NCBI RefSeq assembly: GCF_014651615.1
Contig: NZ_BMXF01000001.1
Span: 963,731-1,027,730 of the forward strand
Length of the DNA stretch: 64,000 nt
Reading direction: 5' to 3'
Origin: Persicitalea jodogahamensis
GTDB lineage: Bacteria; Bacteroidota; Bacteroidia; Cytophagales; Spirosomataceae
Positions 52,500 to 62,662 of the stretch are shown here, one piece after another; position 1 is the first letter of the stretch; each line of letters starts with the position of its first letter. The notes below the pieces were generated by a model. That model had not been told where the DNA came from. It worked only from the letters and a program-made list of their open reading frames with translations, and made no database searches. Both the position numbers and the translations under genes were made by a program.

Positions 52500-53115
52500 A
52501 CTTGGGGAGCAAGGCTATTTTTCATCAAAGCAACAGGGGGGGATATTTGTAGTGATTAGCTCCTGTTCTTCTGTCAATGATCTCTGGAAGAGGAGATTAC
52601 CCCACTCCAATAGGTGAATGTGCTGTGATCTGTCAGTAGGGGTTATCCTGTCTTATTGATGAAAATTTATCATTATTTTTTTGATTTTTTTCGCCTTGAC
52701 ACTATGATCAACAGGAAGCTGAAACTCAATCTATAAAACTCCCTTCGGATCAACTTTTCTGGATTGTAGCAAGACAGTGTAGGACGGTTGGAAAGACAGC
52801 AATCATAAATTTGCACTTAATATATTTTTTATGAAATAAATCGAATTCGATCTATTGGAGACCTTCATTCAGACAAACTACCCAAGTTTCTTAGTAGAGA
52901 ATCAGGATATGTGACTTTTTATAGTGAACAGTAACAAACTATTTCTAAACCACTAATCATTCAGGACCTTAGCCTATGATGACAACCTAATGTACAAAAA
53001 AGCCGACCGTGTGTCACCACGATCGGCAAAATCAACACCTTCATTTTGCATTATTCTGGGGAGAAGGATGCAAGGTGCAGCGTTTCATCTTTATCAAAAT
53101 AAAACGTTTAAAACT
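52500..53115. other. Intergenic region before SusC
   Basis: AT-rich DNA, about 600 bp, with no supported gene. An open frame from 52990 continues into the SusC gene but has no signal-peptide character before 53116. No clear TAnnTTTG box is seen at a good distance. Confidence 0.4.
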
Positions 53116-56100
53116 ATGAACGAATCGCGACAATTACAATTTCGCGGATCGGAGCGCCCGTCACCAAGGCGGGGTTTGCTGCCGTTCCTAATGCTTTCCC
53201 TTTTACTGATAACCCTCTTCTCTACGCCAATTTTTGCCGAAACCCCATTCAGTACCTCTGCTTTGGCGGCGGCTATTACGGGGAAAGTGACCGATGACGC
53301 CGGACTGCCACTGCCGGGAGTAAGCGTAGTGCTGAAAGGCTCCAACACCGGAACCACCACCGATGCGGCAGGAACCTACTCGCTGAGTACGCCCGGCGAT
53401 AATGGTACTTTAGTGTTTTCCTACGTTGGGTTTTTGAGCGTAGAAGAAGCCATCAACGGTCGTTCCGTAATCAACATCAAGATGACTGTCGACACAAAAT
53501 CGCTTTCGGAAGTGGTAGTTGTGGGCTATGGCAGCCAGGTGAAGAAAGAAATCACGGGCGCTGTGCAAACTGTCAGCGCGGCGGAAATCAAAGACATTCC
53601 GGTTTCGCAGATTTCGCAAAAATTGCAGGGGCGTCTTGCGGGCGTTCAAATCAACCAAACCACGGGTAAACCCGGACAAGGCATGAATATTCGTATTCGG
53701 GGTCAGTTGTCGGTTTCGGGTGGTAGTGATCCGCTGTACGTGATCGATGGTTTCCCGATTTCGGGCGACATCAGCAATATCAATCCCGATGAAGTCGAGG
53801 ATATCACAATCCTGAAAGATGCGGCTTCAACTTCACTTTATGGTTCACGTGCCGCCAACGGCGTGGTACTTATAACTACCAAGAGGGGCAAGACAGGGCA
53901 GACCAACGTAAGCCTGAACGCTTTCGCAGGTATCCAGGACGTACCCATGAGGGGGCGGATCAAGATGCTCGATGCTGTAGGTTTTGCGCAATTTAAGAAG
54001 GAATACTATGAAGATGCCGGACAGCCCGTTCCTGATATTTTTCAAAATCCTTCGCAGTATGAAGGTAAGAACAATGACTGGTACGATGCATTGCTGCGGC
54101 GGGCACCCATCCAGAGCTACAACCTGACGATTACGTCCAACAAAGAGAAGGTCAACACGGCGATCGTGGCAGGGGTTTTCAATCAGCAGGGTGTAGTACT
54201 CAACAACGAGTACAAGCGCTATTCGCTACGAATGAATCTGGATTACGCGATTTCAGATAAAGTCAAGATTGGTTTCAATATTGCACCGAGCTATGTGTTC
54301 GACAACACACCCCGCACCGACGGTGACCGGGGGACGGGCATCCTCTTCAACGCCCTGCACACCTGGCCGATCATGCCGATCTACCAGGATAATGGCGAGT
54401 TGACCCTTTTCAACCGATTCCCCGGGAACACAGGGAATATTTTCGCGTATCCCAACTGGGTCCGGGCGGCGCAGGAGCTGACCAACGAAACGAAGGACGT
54501 CAACATTCTGACCAATGGCTACGTAGAATACCGGCCTATCAAGGGCCTGATGCTCAAATCGACCATCAACGCCGAATTGCGGAATTCCAAGTTTTTCTTT
54601 TTCAACCCTTCCACGGCTACGAGCGCGATAAACGTGCCCATTCCTACGACGGCGGTCTCCATTCGTCAGACCGTCGACGACTTCTCCTGGCTGAACGAAA
54701 ACCTGGCAACCTACTTCCGCAGTTTTGGCGAGCACAACTTTGAGTTGCTGGGTGGCTTTACCAATCAGCGCTTTCGGCGGGAAAACTTTCGTATCCAGGC
54801 CGATACCTACGCTGATGACCGCTTGCCCACGGTGCAGGGTGGTATCAACATCAACCGGGGCGGCACCAATAGTGGTGTACAGGAGTGGAGCCTGAGCTCG
54901 TTTCTGTCGCGGCTTACCTATAACTATAAAGGTAAATATCTGCTGACCGCTGCGATCCGTACCGATGGTTCGTCGCGCTTCGGAGCCGACAATCGCTGGG
55001 GTACTTTTCCCTCGGTTTCAGCCGGCTGGGTGATTTCTGACGAGAATTTTATGCAGGAAATGCCCAAAGTGTCATTCCTCAAACTGCGCGCGAGCTACGG
55101 TATTACGGGGAATAACAACATCGGTAACTACACCCAATATGCCCGGATCAACAATACCGTCAATGCCGCCTTTGGCAACAACATTGCAGCAGGTGCTGTC
55201 GTGAATTCATTGGCTAACACCAACCTGGGCTGGGAAACTACCAAGCAATTCGACATGGGCCTTGATATGGGATTCTTCAATGATCGCCTCCAGCTTACTT
55301 ATGACTACTATACTAAGCGGACGACTAACCTGCTTTACAATGTGCAGGTGCCGCAGGAATCGGGCTTCAGTAGTTTTGCCGACAATATTGGCGAAATCAA
55401 GTTCTGGGGGCATGAGTTTGCGGTAACCAGCCGTAACACGACCGGTAAACTGCAGTGGACGACCAATGCCAACATTTCGTTCAACCGAAACGAGGTACTT
55501 GCCCTGGCCGATGGGATCGACAGGGTGTATGGCACATTCCATATCACACAAGTAGGCAAGCCATTCGGGCAGTTTTACGGGCACCTGGCCGATGGAGTGT
55601 ACCTCAACAAAGCCGACCTGGACGGTTCGCCGCAGGTACCGGGACGCTCCACGATAGGTAGTATCAAGTTGGTGGACATCAATGGCGACGGAGTCATAAC
55701 ACGGGGCGGCGACTTTGACGACCGTACCATTATTGGCAATCCATTTCCTAAATTCATTTACGGTATTACCAACAACCTGCGCTACGGTAACTTCGACCTG
55801 AGCATTGTGGGGTCGGGTTCGTACGGCAACCAGCTGCTGGTTCGCCACCTGTATAGTACGGCCAACCTGGACGGTGTTTTCAATCTGGTTGATGAGGTGA
55901 GATACCGCTTCCGTTCCGAAGAGAATCCGGGCAAAGGATTTTACGGAACTACCGTGGGTGGTGGTAATGTGACGGGTATCGAACGCGACTGGATGAACAG
56001 CCGCTTCATTGCTGACGCCTCGTTTTTTACAATCAAAAACGTGACGCTGGGCTATACTTTCAGTGTGCAGAACAAGTACTTCAAGTCAGCACGTCTGTAT

Positions 56101-56271
56101 GCATCGGGCCAACAGCTATACATCTTTACCAAATACTGGGGCGGTCCGAATCCTGAAACCAGCGCTCAAAGCAATGGAGCAGGCGATGGAGGCAACTTGA
56201 GCCCGGGTGTGGATCTTTCCAACTACCCCGTACCGCGCACCTTCACAGTTGGGGTCAATCTGAATTTTTAG
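53116..56271 (+). CDS. SusC/RagA family TonB-linked outer-membrane transporter
   Basis: Energy-dependent glycan or peptide importer; 1051 residues. A signal (LPFLMLSLLLITLFSTPIFA) is followed by a CarboxypepD_reg-like domain (ITGKVTDDAGLPLPGVSVVLKGSNTGT), a TonB-box-like LSEVVVVGYG and a plug (ISQKLQGRLAGVQINQTTGKP, IRIRGQLSVSGGSDPLYVIDGFPI, DAASTSLYGSRAANGVVLITTKRG). A 22-strand beta-barrel completes the protein up to a C-terminal FTVGVNLNF. The ATG at 53116 is chosen for the signal peptide. It pairs with the SusD-like lid protein downstream. No linked ECF/anti-sigma or hybrid two-component gene is in view. Confidence 0.96.
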   Translation: MNESRQLQFRGSERPSPRRGLLPFLMLSLLLITLFSTPIFAETPFSTSALAAAITGKVTDDAGLPLPGVSVVLKGSNTGTTTDAAGTYSLSTPGDNGTLVFSYVGFLSVEEAINGRSVINIKMTVDTKSLSEVVVVGYGSQVKKEITGAVQTVSAAEIKDIPVSQISQKLQGRLAGVQINQTTGKPGQGMNIRIRGQLSVSGGSDPLYVIDGFPISGDISNINPDEVEDITILKDAASTSLYGSRAANGVVLITTKRGKTGQTNVSLNAFAGIQDVPMRGRIKMLDAVGFAQFKKEYYEDAGQPVPDIFQNPSQYEGKNNDWYDALLRRAPIQSYNLTITSNKEKVNTAIVAGVFNQQGVVLNNEYKRYSLRMNLDYAISDKVKIGFNIAPSYVFDNTPRTDGDRGTGILFNALHTWPIMPIYQDNGELTLFNRFPGNTGNIFAYPNWVRAAQELTNETKDVNILTNGYVEYRPIKGLMLKSTINAELRNSKFFFFNPSTATSAINVPIPTTAVSIRQTVDDFSWLNENLATYFRSFGEHNFELLGGFTNQRFRRENFRIQADTYADDRLPTVQGGININRGGTNSGVQEWSLSSFLSRLTYNYKGKYLLTAAIRTDGSSRFGADNRWGTFPSVSAGWVISDENFMQEMPKVSFLKLRASYGITGNNNIGNYTQYARINNTVNAAFGNNIAAGAVVNSLANTNLGWETTKQFDMGLDMGFFNDRLQLTYDYYTKRTTNLLYNVQVPQESGFSSFADNIGEIKFWGHEFAVTSRNTTGKLQWTTNANISFNRNEVLALADGIDRVYGTFHITQVGKPFGQFYGHLADGVYLNKADLDGSPQVPGRSTIGSIKLVDINGDGVITRGGDFDDRTIIGNPFPKFIYGITNNLRYGNFDLSIVGSGSYGNQLLVRHLYSTANLDGVFNLVDEVRYRFRSEENPGKGFYGTTVGGGNVTGIERDWMNSRFIADASFFTIKNVTLGYTFSVQNKYFKSARLYASGQQLYIFTKYWGGPNPETSAQSNGAGDGGNLSPGVDLSNYPVPRTFTVGVNLNF

Positions 56272-56338
56272 ATTATGGGTATTAACCTGCTACCGCAGGC
56301 CGCTCATAAATTCATGGATATTAAACTCATAAACTAAA

Positions 56339-57853
56339 ATGAAAAGATCAATCATATTTCTCTTCACACTTGCGCTGTTGGTTTCGGCATGCAACAGCAA
56401 GTTCCTGGAAATATTCCCGGAAACCGAGCTGAGTTCACCTGTTTTCTTTAAGACTGAGGCCGACTTTCAGCAAGCGGTGAACGCGACCTACGTGCCATTG
56501 CGCGACATCGTCAACAGCCGGGCCTGGCTGCTGGGTGAAATGCACTCCGATAACACCTACTACGCCCGAAATCCGCTGTTTGGAGCCACGGAGCAGCAGG
56601 AGGACATCGCCGACTTCGCCATTCCTACGGCAGACGGCCTGACCACCAACACGCATGTATTGAACCAGTATCGCCTCGACTACGATATCATCGCCCGCGC
56701 CAATCAGGTGCTGGTGCTGATCGATGATGTTGATTTCGACGCCACTTCCAAGGCCAATCTGAAAGGGCAGGCTCAGTTTCTGCGGGCTTACGCGTACTTT
56801 GAACTCGTTCGTTATTTTGGCAGGGCTCCCCTGCACCTGACCCCAGTCGCTAACCGTCAGGAAGCAGCGGCTGAACTGGCCAATACGGAGCAGCTTTACG
56901 CCCAAATTGAGAAGGACGCCCTGGCGGCTACTACGGGCCTGTTCGCTAAATCCAAGCAGGAGCCAGGCCGGGTTACCTCCGGCTCCGCCAAAACGCTGTT
57001 GGCTAATGTTTATATTCAACAGAAGAAATGGGCCCAGGCCGAGCCGTTGCTGCGGGATGTGATTACCAGCGGGGAGTATTCTCTGATGCCCAACTACGTC
57101 GATGCTTTTTCCACCTCTACCGGAAACAAGAACAATAAGGAATCGGTATTCGAAGTGCAGTTTCTGGAAGGGTCGGCAGGCTTGAATGGAAACTTTCTTT
57201 ATAGCTTCATGCCCCGTCCCATGACACCCGAGGAACTTAAGCCGATTACGGGAACGTCTAACCCGCAGCCGCTCAGCGGCGAGGGCAATAACATCCCGAC
57301 GCCCGACATCATCGCGGCCTACGAACCGGGCGATACGCGGAAAGATGTTTCTATCGGATATGTTACTTTAAGCGGAAGCCTGCGGAAGAACAAAGTGTAT
57401 CCTTATATTAAGAAGTACGCTAAACCCCACGCTTTGAATGGCAACCATGGCATGAACTGGCCCATTTACCGTTATTCCGAGGTATTGCTGTTTATGGCTG
57501 AAGCCTTAAACGAACAGGGTAAGACTGGCGAAGCAGCAACCTACCTGAATCAAGTGCGCAAGCGGGCAGGCTTGGCCGATACCAAAGCAGCCTCGCAAGC
57601 GGCCATGCGTGATGCTATCTTTCAGGAAAGAAGGGTAGAGCTGGCCTTCGAGAATAAGCGTTGGTTCGACCTTCTTCGGTCCGGGAAAGCAGTGGAAACC
57701 ATCACGGCTTATGGTCAGCGTATCAAGGCTAATCCGGAAGCATACTATTACCCGGTATCGGAAGGTTCGTTGCCACGTAGCAACGCCTTTACCCAAATTG
57801 ACCTGCTGTACCCACTACCTGCCGACGAGTCTTCATTGACCCCATATTTTTGA
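56339..57853 (+). CDS. SusD/RagB family surface lipoprotein
   Basis: Substrate-binding lid of the SusC transporter; 504 residues. Lipobox LALLVSAC (Cys about 18), then KFLEIFPETELSSPVFFKTEADFQQAVNATY, the typical start. The TPR-like core has KGQAQFLRAYAYFELVRYFGRAPL; later motifs are YRYSEVLLFMAEALNEQGK and QERRVELAFENKRWFDLLRSGKAV, with YPLPADE-SSLTP at the end. It lies 67 bp after susC. Glycan specificity cannot be read from the sequence. Confidence 0.96.
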   Translation: MKRSIIFLFTLALLVSACNSKFLEIFPETELSSPVFFKTEADFQQAVNATYVPLRDIVNSRAWLLGEMHSDNTYYARNPLFGATEQQEDIADFAIPTADGLTTNTHVLNQYRLDYDIIARANQVLVLIDDVDFDATSKANLKGQAQFLRAYAYFELVRYFGRAPLHLTPVANRQEAAAELANTEQLYAQIEKDALAATTGLFAKSKQEPGRVTSGSAKTLLANVYIQQKKWAQAEPLLRDVITSGEYSLMPNYVDAFSTSTGNKNNKESVFEVQFLEGSAGLNGNFLYSFMPRPMTPEELKPITGTSNPQPLSGEGNNIPTPDIIAAYEPGDTRKDVSIGYVTLSGSLRKNKVYPYIKKYAKPHALNGNHGMNWPIYRYSEVLLFMAEALNEQGKTGEAATYLNQVRKRAGLADTKAASQAAMRDAIFQERRVELAFENKRWFDLLRSGKAVETITAYGQRIKANPEAYYYPVSEGSLPRSNAFTQIDLLYPLPADESSLTPYF

Positions 57854-57862
57854 TTTTTATAC

Positions 57863-57910
57863 AAAAAGAGTGGACTTTCTCAAGCTGGAAAGTCCACTCT
57901 TTTTGTTTTT
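57863..57910 (+). terminator. Strong terminator after susD-like gene
   Basis: A 17-bp perfect stem (AAAAAGAGTGGACTTTC and complement) with an 8-nt loop and a trailing T run. Confidence 0.9.
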
Positions 57911-58063
57911 GCTAATTGATCCAATAAACGCAAGTAATTTATCCTCGTGACCCGCTTTTTTCTATTCAGAACAAAAAGTAAAGGAGATGCAGGGTTAAAA
58001 CATCGGCCGCTTTGTCTCCGTTAGGTAGCTATCTCAGGAATTTTCAAATAAAAAACAAGACCC

Positions 58064-60781
58064 ATGACCAGCAAACGCTTTTACGTGCTCATCCCGAAAC
58101 TCCTGCTAGGCTTGGGAGTGATTTTAGGGCTAGGCGCTTTTTATGCGAAAGTCGCTCCTTTCGCTCCCACGCACGTCCGCCCGGACGATGACAAGGCCAG
58201 CAAACTGAAACTGCAGCCGGGCTTTGCCGCCGAACATTTGTACAGCCCGTCGCAGAACGGACAGGGCTCCTGGGTGTCGATGTGCTTTGACGACAAGGGG
58301 CGCCTTATCACCTCCGATCAGTACGGTGGCCTGTATCGCCTCACGATCCCCGCCCTCGGTTCGGGTTCGACCAAACCTACCAAGATAGAGCACCTCAAAG
58401 TGGGAACTCCCGGTGATACGCTGGGCATGGGCACGGCCCACGGACTATTCTATGCTTTCAATAGTCTCTACGTAATGGTGAACAACCGCGTGACGAAGGA
58501 TTTGCCCAAGCATAGCGGACTTTACCGTCTGCAGGACACCAACGGCGATGACCAGTACGATAAGGTAACGCTGCTCAAAGAGCTGGAAGGCAACGGCGAA
58601 CACGGGCCTCACAGTATCATCATGTCGCCCGATAAGAAATCGCTCTACGTGATTTCCGGCAACCATACCGATGCGCCCCAGATGGACGATTACCTGCTGC
58701 CCAAAACCTGGAAGCAGGACAATCTTTTTCCGCTTATCAAGGATCCACGCGGCCACGCCAACGACCGCATGGCACCCGGTGGCTGGGTCGCCAACGTGCA
58801 GCCTGACGGCAGCAATTGGGTGATGTACAGCGCGGGCTACCGCAATGCTTTCGATATGGCGTTTAACGATACAGGCGATTTGTTCGTCTATGACGCCGAC
58901 ATGGAGTGGGACATCGGTACACCCTGGTACCGCCCGACGCGCATCTGCCATGCCACCAGCGGTAGTGAATTCGGCTGGCGCACGGGCAACAGCAAGTGGT
59001 CGCCCGCCCTGCCTGACAACCTACCCCCCGTCATCAACATCGGACAGGGCTCGCCCACGAGTATGTTGTTTGCCAGTAACGCCAAATTCCCGGCCAAGTA
59101 CAAGAACACGCTGCTGGCCTTCGATTGGAGCTTCGGTATTGTCCACTCGATTCACCTGAAACCCAGCGGCTCCACCTTCACCGCTGAACACGAGGAATTC
59201 CTCTCTGGCGTACCCTTGCCCCTGACCGACGGTGTCATTGGTCCCGATGGAGCCCTGTACTTTATGACGGGCGGACGCCGCCTGGAATCGGATTTGTACC
59301 GGGTACATTATAAGGGCAACGATGCGCTGGTATCTTCCGTAAGTGTGCCGCCTGTTAATAAAGAAAACCAGTTGCGCCGTAGTTTGGAAAAGTACCATGC
59401 GGGTCCGAACAGTGCGGCCATTGCCGCTGCCTGGCCGGAACTCAACAATCCCGATCGCTTCATCCGCTACGCGGCCCGCATCGCCGTAGAACATCAGCCG
59501 CTGAGCGAGTGGAAGGACAAGGCTACGAGCGAAAAAGATCCTGTCACGGCGATTCAGGCCGCAATCGCGCTGGCGCGAACCGATAGTGTCGATAGCGACA
59601 TCAAGGCCAAGCTGAACGCCAACCTTTTGAAGATCAATCTCAAAAGTCTGACCGAACCTCAGCAAATAGAATTGATCCGAGCCTACGAGCTGGTGACGCT
59701 GCGCCTGGGCGAGCCCGATGCTGCCCAGAAAAAGCAAATCATCGCGGCTTTGAACCCCAGCTACCCGTCCAACTCCGGTGAACTGAACCGCTCGCTCGCC
59801 CGGATGCTGGTGACGCTACAGGCTCCCGGCGTGATCGAAAAAACGCTGGCTTTGATGGATAAAAAAGAGGATACCAGCATGATGCCTGGCGGTATGACGG
59901 CTACGTCGTCAGCCGACCTCATCATGCGGAATCCCCAGTACGGACTGGACATCGCCAAAACCCTGGAAAAAATGCCGCCACCCCAACAGACGTACCTGGC
60001 GGTAATGCTCTCGTCGGCTAAAGACAATTGGACGCCTGCCCTGCAGGAGCGGTACATGAAGTGGTTCCGCAAGGCGTTTGAATACCAGGCCGGACGCAGC
60101 TATATCGGCTTCATGGATAAAGCGCGGAATCTGGCCCTGGCCCACGTTCCTGCCGACAAGAAAGCGGCTTACGACAAAATGTCCGGCGGCGAATTATTAT
60201 CTAAAAACGGTAACGATTTGGCTCAGAGCGTATATCCCAAAGGTCCTGGGAAGAGATGGGACGTGGAGACTGCTTTGGCTGTCGTGGACGATGCGCACTT
60301 GACGGGCCGAAACTACCAGCAGGGTAAGGATATGTACAACGCCATTACCTGCGGCCGCTGCCACGTCGTGGGCGGACAAGGCGGCAACATCGGGCCCGAC
60401 CTGACCCAGCTAGGTACTCGTTTCTCGAATAAAGATATCTTGGAATCGATCATTGAGCCCAACAAGGTCATTTCCGATCAGTACGCCGCCACCCGCTTTG
60501 AGCTTAAAAACGGCGAATCGATCGTGGGCCGGATTACCAATGAGGATAAGACAAGCTACACGGTATCCCAAAATCCATTCGCTCCTGACATGGTTGTGAA
60601 GATTGCCAAAAAGGACGTGGCTTCCAGCCAGTACTCGCCTTCCTCAATCATGCTGCCTGGTCTGATCAACAGCCTGAATGAAGACGAACTCCGTGACTTG
60701 ATTGCTTACCTGAAATCGGGAGGCAACGAAAAGGATAAGATGTTCTCATCTTCGGCGTCAGGTTCGAAGGGTGGAAAATAA
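58064..60781 (+). CDS. PVC-type membrane-anchored haem-binding dehydrogenase-like protein
   Basis: Exported protein of 905 residues. The N-terminal helix (LIPKLLLGLGVILGLGAFYA) anchors or exports it. A beta-propeller of the PVC-type glucose/sorbosone-dehydrogenase-like family spans about 40-430 (GSWVSMCFDDKGRLITSDQYGGLYR, GPHSIIMSPDKKSLYV, AGYRNAFDMAFND, GVIGPDGALYFMTGGRR). A HEAT-like helical region follows (about 440-740), then a cytochrome c-like haem domain (about 760-890) with CGRCHVVGGQGGNIGPDLTQ and DLIAYLKSGG. It likely oxidises a sugar and passes electrons to haem. It is followed by the DUF1080 gene. Confidence 0.85.
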   Translation: MTSKRFYVLIPKLLLGLGVILGLGAFYAKVAPFAPTHVRPDDDKASKLKLQPGFAAEHLYSPSQNGQGSWVSMCFDDKGRLITSDQYGGLYRLTIPALGSGSTKPTKIEHLKVGTPGDTLGMGTAHGLFYAFNSLYVMVNNRVTKDLPKHSGLYRLQDTNGDDQYDKVTLLKELEGNGEHGPHSIIMSPDKKSLYVISGNHTDAPQMDDYLLPKTWKQDNLFPLIKDPRGHANDRMAPGGWVANVQPDGSNWVMYSAGYRNAFDMAFNDTGDLFVYDADMEWDIGTPWYRPTRICHATSGSEFGWRTGNSKWSPALPDNLPPVINIGQGSPTSMLFASNAKFPAKYKNTLLAFDWSFGIVHSIHLKPSGSTFTAEHEEFLSGVPLPLTDGVIGPDGALYFMTGGRRLESDLYRVHYKGNDALVSSVSVPPVNKENQLRRSLEKYHAGPNSAAIAAAWPELNNPDRFIRYAARIAVEHQPLSEWKDKATSEKDPVTAIQAAIALARTDSVDSDIKAKLNANLLKINLKSLTEPQQIELIRAYELVTLRLGEPDAAQKKQIIAALNPSYPSNSGELNRSLARMLVTLQAPGVIEKTLALMDKKEDTSMMPGGMTATSSADLIMRNPQYGLDIAKTLEKMPPPQQTYLAVMLSSAKDNWTPALQERYMKWFRKAFEYQAGRSYIGFMDKARNLALAHVPADKKAAYDKMSGGELLSKNGNDLAQSVYPKGPGKRWDVETALAVVDDAHLTGRNYQQGKDMYNAITCGRCHVVGGQGGNIGPDLTQLGTRFSNKDILESIIEPNKVISDQYAATRFELKNGESIVGRITNEDKTSYTVSQNPFAPDMVVKIAKKDVASSQYSPSSIMLPGLINSLNEDELRDLIAYLKSGGNEKDKMFSSSASGSKGGK

Positions 60782-60788
60782 TCAGGAT

Positions 60789-60832
60789 AAACAAGGCAGG
60801 ATGACCGTCAGGAGATTCTGCCTTGTTTCTGA
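60789..60832 (+). terminator. Hairpin after the haem protein gene
   Basis: AAACAAGGCAG (60789-60799) pairs with CTGCCTTGTTT (60818-60828), an 11-bp stem with an 18-nt loop and a short T run. Confidence 0.6.
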
Positions 60833-60870
60833 AAAAGTATTTCAGGTAAAATTTAATTCAAGATCTGATT

Positions 60871-61656
60871 TTGGAAAAGTATAAAAAGGTAAACCTATCG
60901 GCGGTAGTACTGGCCCTGCTAGTGACCGGAATGGGCTTCAGTTCCTGCGTTGGCCAGAAAAAGGGAGATAAGAGCGAAAAAGGTTTTGTGAAAATCTTCG
61001 ATGGAAAAACCTTGGACGGCTGGAAGGGCGACCCAACCTACTGGCGTGTGGAAGACGGTGCACTGACGGGCGAAATCACCCCGTCGACACTGCTGAAAAC
61101 CAATTCATTTATTATCTGGCAAGGTGGCCAGCCAGGCGATTTTGAGCTGAAAGGTGAGTTCAAAATCACCGAAGCAGGCAACTCCGGTATCAACTACCGC
61201 AGCGACCAACTAACCGATGTTCCCTACGCCCTGCGCGGCTACCAGGCCGATATCGACGGAAAAAGGACTTATACCGGACAAAACTACGAGGAACGTAAGC
61301 GCGCGACGCTGGCCTACCGGGGCGAGATTTCTACCATCAATCCTTACGAGGGTGACGCTTCGCTGGAAGCAGTGCGTACCAAAGTAGCCAAGAACAACTG
61401 GACCAACCGCACCGTGACCGGCTCGCTAGGTACTTCGGATGAACTGAAAAAACTCGTGAAGCCTGAAGACTGGAATACCTTTCATATCATTGCGAAGGGC
61501 AATCGTCTGCAACACTACATCAATGGAACGCTCATGAGTGACGTGACCGACAACGACGCCACCAGCAGTATGAAAAAAGGTTTGCTTGGCGTACAGGTCC
61601 ACGTCGGTCCGCCCATGAAAGTACAGTACCGGGATTTGAGGATTAAGGAAATGTAG
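60871..61656 (+). CDS. DUF1080 / 3-keto-disaccharide hydrolase-like lipoprotein
   Basis: Concanavalin-like domain protein of 261 residues. Signal with lipobox (ALLVTGMGFSSC, Cys about 26). The DUF1080 core reads VKIFDGKTLDGWKGDPTYWRVEDGALTGE, GDFELKGEFKITEAGNSGINYRS, and WNTFHIIAKGNRLQHYINGTLM...D. Family members act on 3-keto sugars or glycosides in the periplasm. The start is a TTG at 60871, needed to keep the signal peptide. Its stop codon lies inside a long inverted repeat, followed by a TIM-barrel isomerase gene. Confidence 0.85.
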   Translation: MEKYKKVNLSAVVLALLVTGMGFSSCVGQKKGDKSEKGFVKIFDGKTLDGWKGDPTYWRVEDGALTGEITPSTLLKTNSFIIWQGGQPGDFELKGEFKITEAGNSGINYRSDQLTDVPYALRGYQADIDGKRTYTGQNYEERKRATLAYRGEISTINPYEGDASLEAVRTKVAKNNWTNRTVTGSLGTSDELKKLVKPEDWNTFHIIAKGNRLQHYINGTLMSDVTDNDATSSMKKGLLGVQVHVGPPMKVQYRDLRIKEM

Positions 61657-61738
61657 GGTCGGACAGGCGCACCGGCGAACCTATGTGTTCGCCCTGCATG
61701 CGCCAGCCATCGGGCGAACACATAGGTTCGCCCCTACA
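61652..61738. repeat. Palindromic intergenic element with perfect 21-bp arms
   Basis: GGCGAACCTATGTGTTCGCCC (61674-61694) is the exact complement of 61712-61732, with a 17-nt loop; an outer TGTAGGG/CCCTACA pair extends it around an unpaired left segment. It starts in the stop codon of the DUF1080 gene. The sequence GGGCGAACACATAGGTTCGCC looks like a dispersed palindrome; compare the related layout at 12825-12923. Confidence 0.8.
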
Positions 61739-61793
61739 CATCCACAATCAAATCAACAATTACACGAATCAACGATTAAACAAATCAACACTT

Positions 61794-62660
61794 TTGACAA
61801 AGATAGGTTTCAACGTACTCGCCTGGTCGGCGGTAGTTTCGGAGGATTTGAATCCGATTGCTGACCGGCTAAAAAAAATTGGCTACGACGGCGTAGAATG
61901 CTTCGTGGGGGCAGCCGAAGACCCGGCGGCTTATCGTAGTTTTGGTAAGCATGCTGCTGATCTGGGCCTCGGTATGACCGCCGTAACGGTTGTTAGCCCC
62001 GAGACCAACCCAGTCAGTGAGTCGGCGGCCGTACGCGAAAAGGCGCTGGAACGCATCAAATGGTGCATCGACCGGGCGCACGACCTGGGAGCGACAATCC
62101 TTTGTGGACCCTTTCACTCGGCCCACGCCCATTTTTCCAGGCAACCCGCTCAGGACGAAGAATATGGCCGGGCCGCTGCATTGCTACACGATGCGGGTGT
62201 GTACGCGGCGCAGGCCAACATTATCCTTGCGCCCGAGGCCCTCAACCGCTTCGAGTGTTATCTCTGTAATACCGCCGAACAACTCTACCGCCTGGTGAAT
62301 ATGGCCGGGCACCCCAATGTGCGGGCGATGTTCGATACCCATCACGCCAACGTGGAGGAAAAAAGCTACAGCCAGGCCCTTGACACGCTGAAATCAGTGT
62401 TGGCTCACGTTCACATCAGCGAAAATGATCGGGGTACACCCGGCGGCAGCCATCTGCCCTGGGACGAGATTTTTGCCAAACTGGCTGATATTGGATACGA
62501 TGGTTGGCTGACCATCGAGGCATTTTCCCGTAACGATCCCGACTTCGCCAATTCCATCGGGGTGTGGCGAGAGTACAATGACCCCTGGGACATTGCCGAG
62601 GATGGGTTTAAGTTTATTGAAAAGATGGTTGCGAAACACTTTCTCATAGTGGACAATTGA
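61794..62660 (+). CDS. Sugar phosphate isomerase/epimerase (TIM barrel, AP2Ec family)
   Basis: TIM-barrel enzyme of 288 residues of the xylose isomerase-like family, which includes 3-epimerases and hydroxypyruvate isomerase. It starts TKIGFNVLAWSAVVSEDLNPIADRLKKIGYDGVEC; metal ligands are suggested by APEALNRFECY (Glu), FDTHHANVEE (Asp, His), HVHISENDRGTPG (His) and LTIEAF (Glu). There is no signal peptide: cytosolic. The start is a TTG at 61794; the open frame further upstream lies in the palindromic element. It overlaps the next gene's start region by a few bases, so tight coupling is likely. Confidence 0.88.
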   Translation: MTKIGFNVLAWSAVVSEDLNPIADRLKKIGYDGVECFVGAAEDPAAYRSFGKHAADLGLGMTAVTVVSPETNPVSESAAVREKALERIKWCIDRAHDLGATILCGPFHSAHAHFSRQPAQDEEYGRAAALLHDAGVYAAQANIILAPEALNRFECYLCNTAEQLYRLVNMAGHPNVRAMFDTHHANVEEKSYSQALDTLKSVLAHVHISENDRGTPGGSHLPWDEIFAKLADIGYDGWLTIEAFSRNDPDFANSIGVWREYNDPWDIAEDGFKFIEKMVAKHFLIVDN

Positions 62661-62662
62661 TA

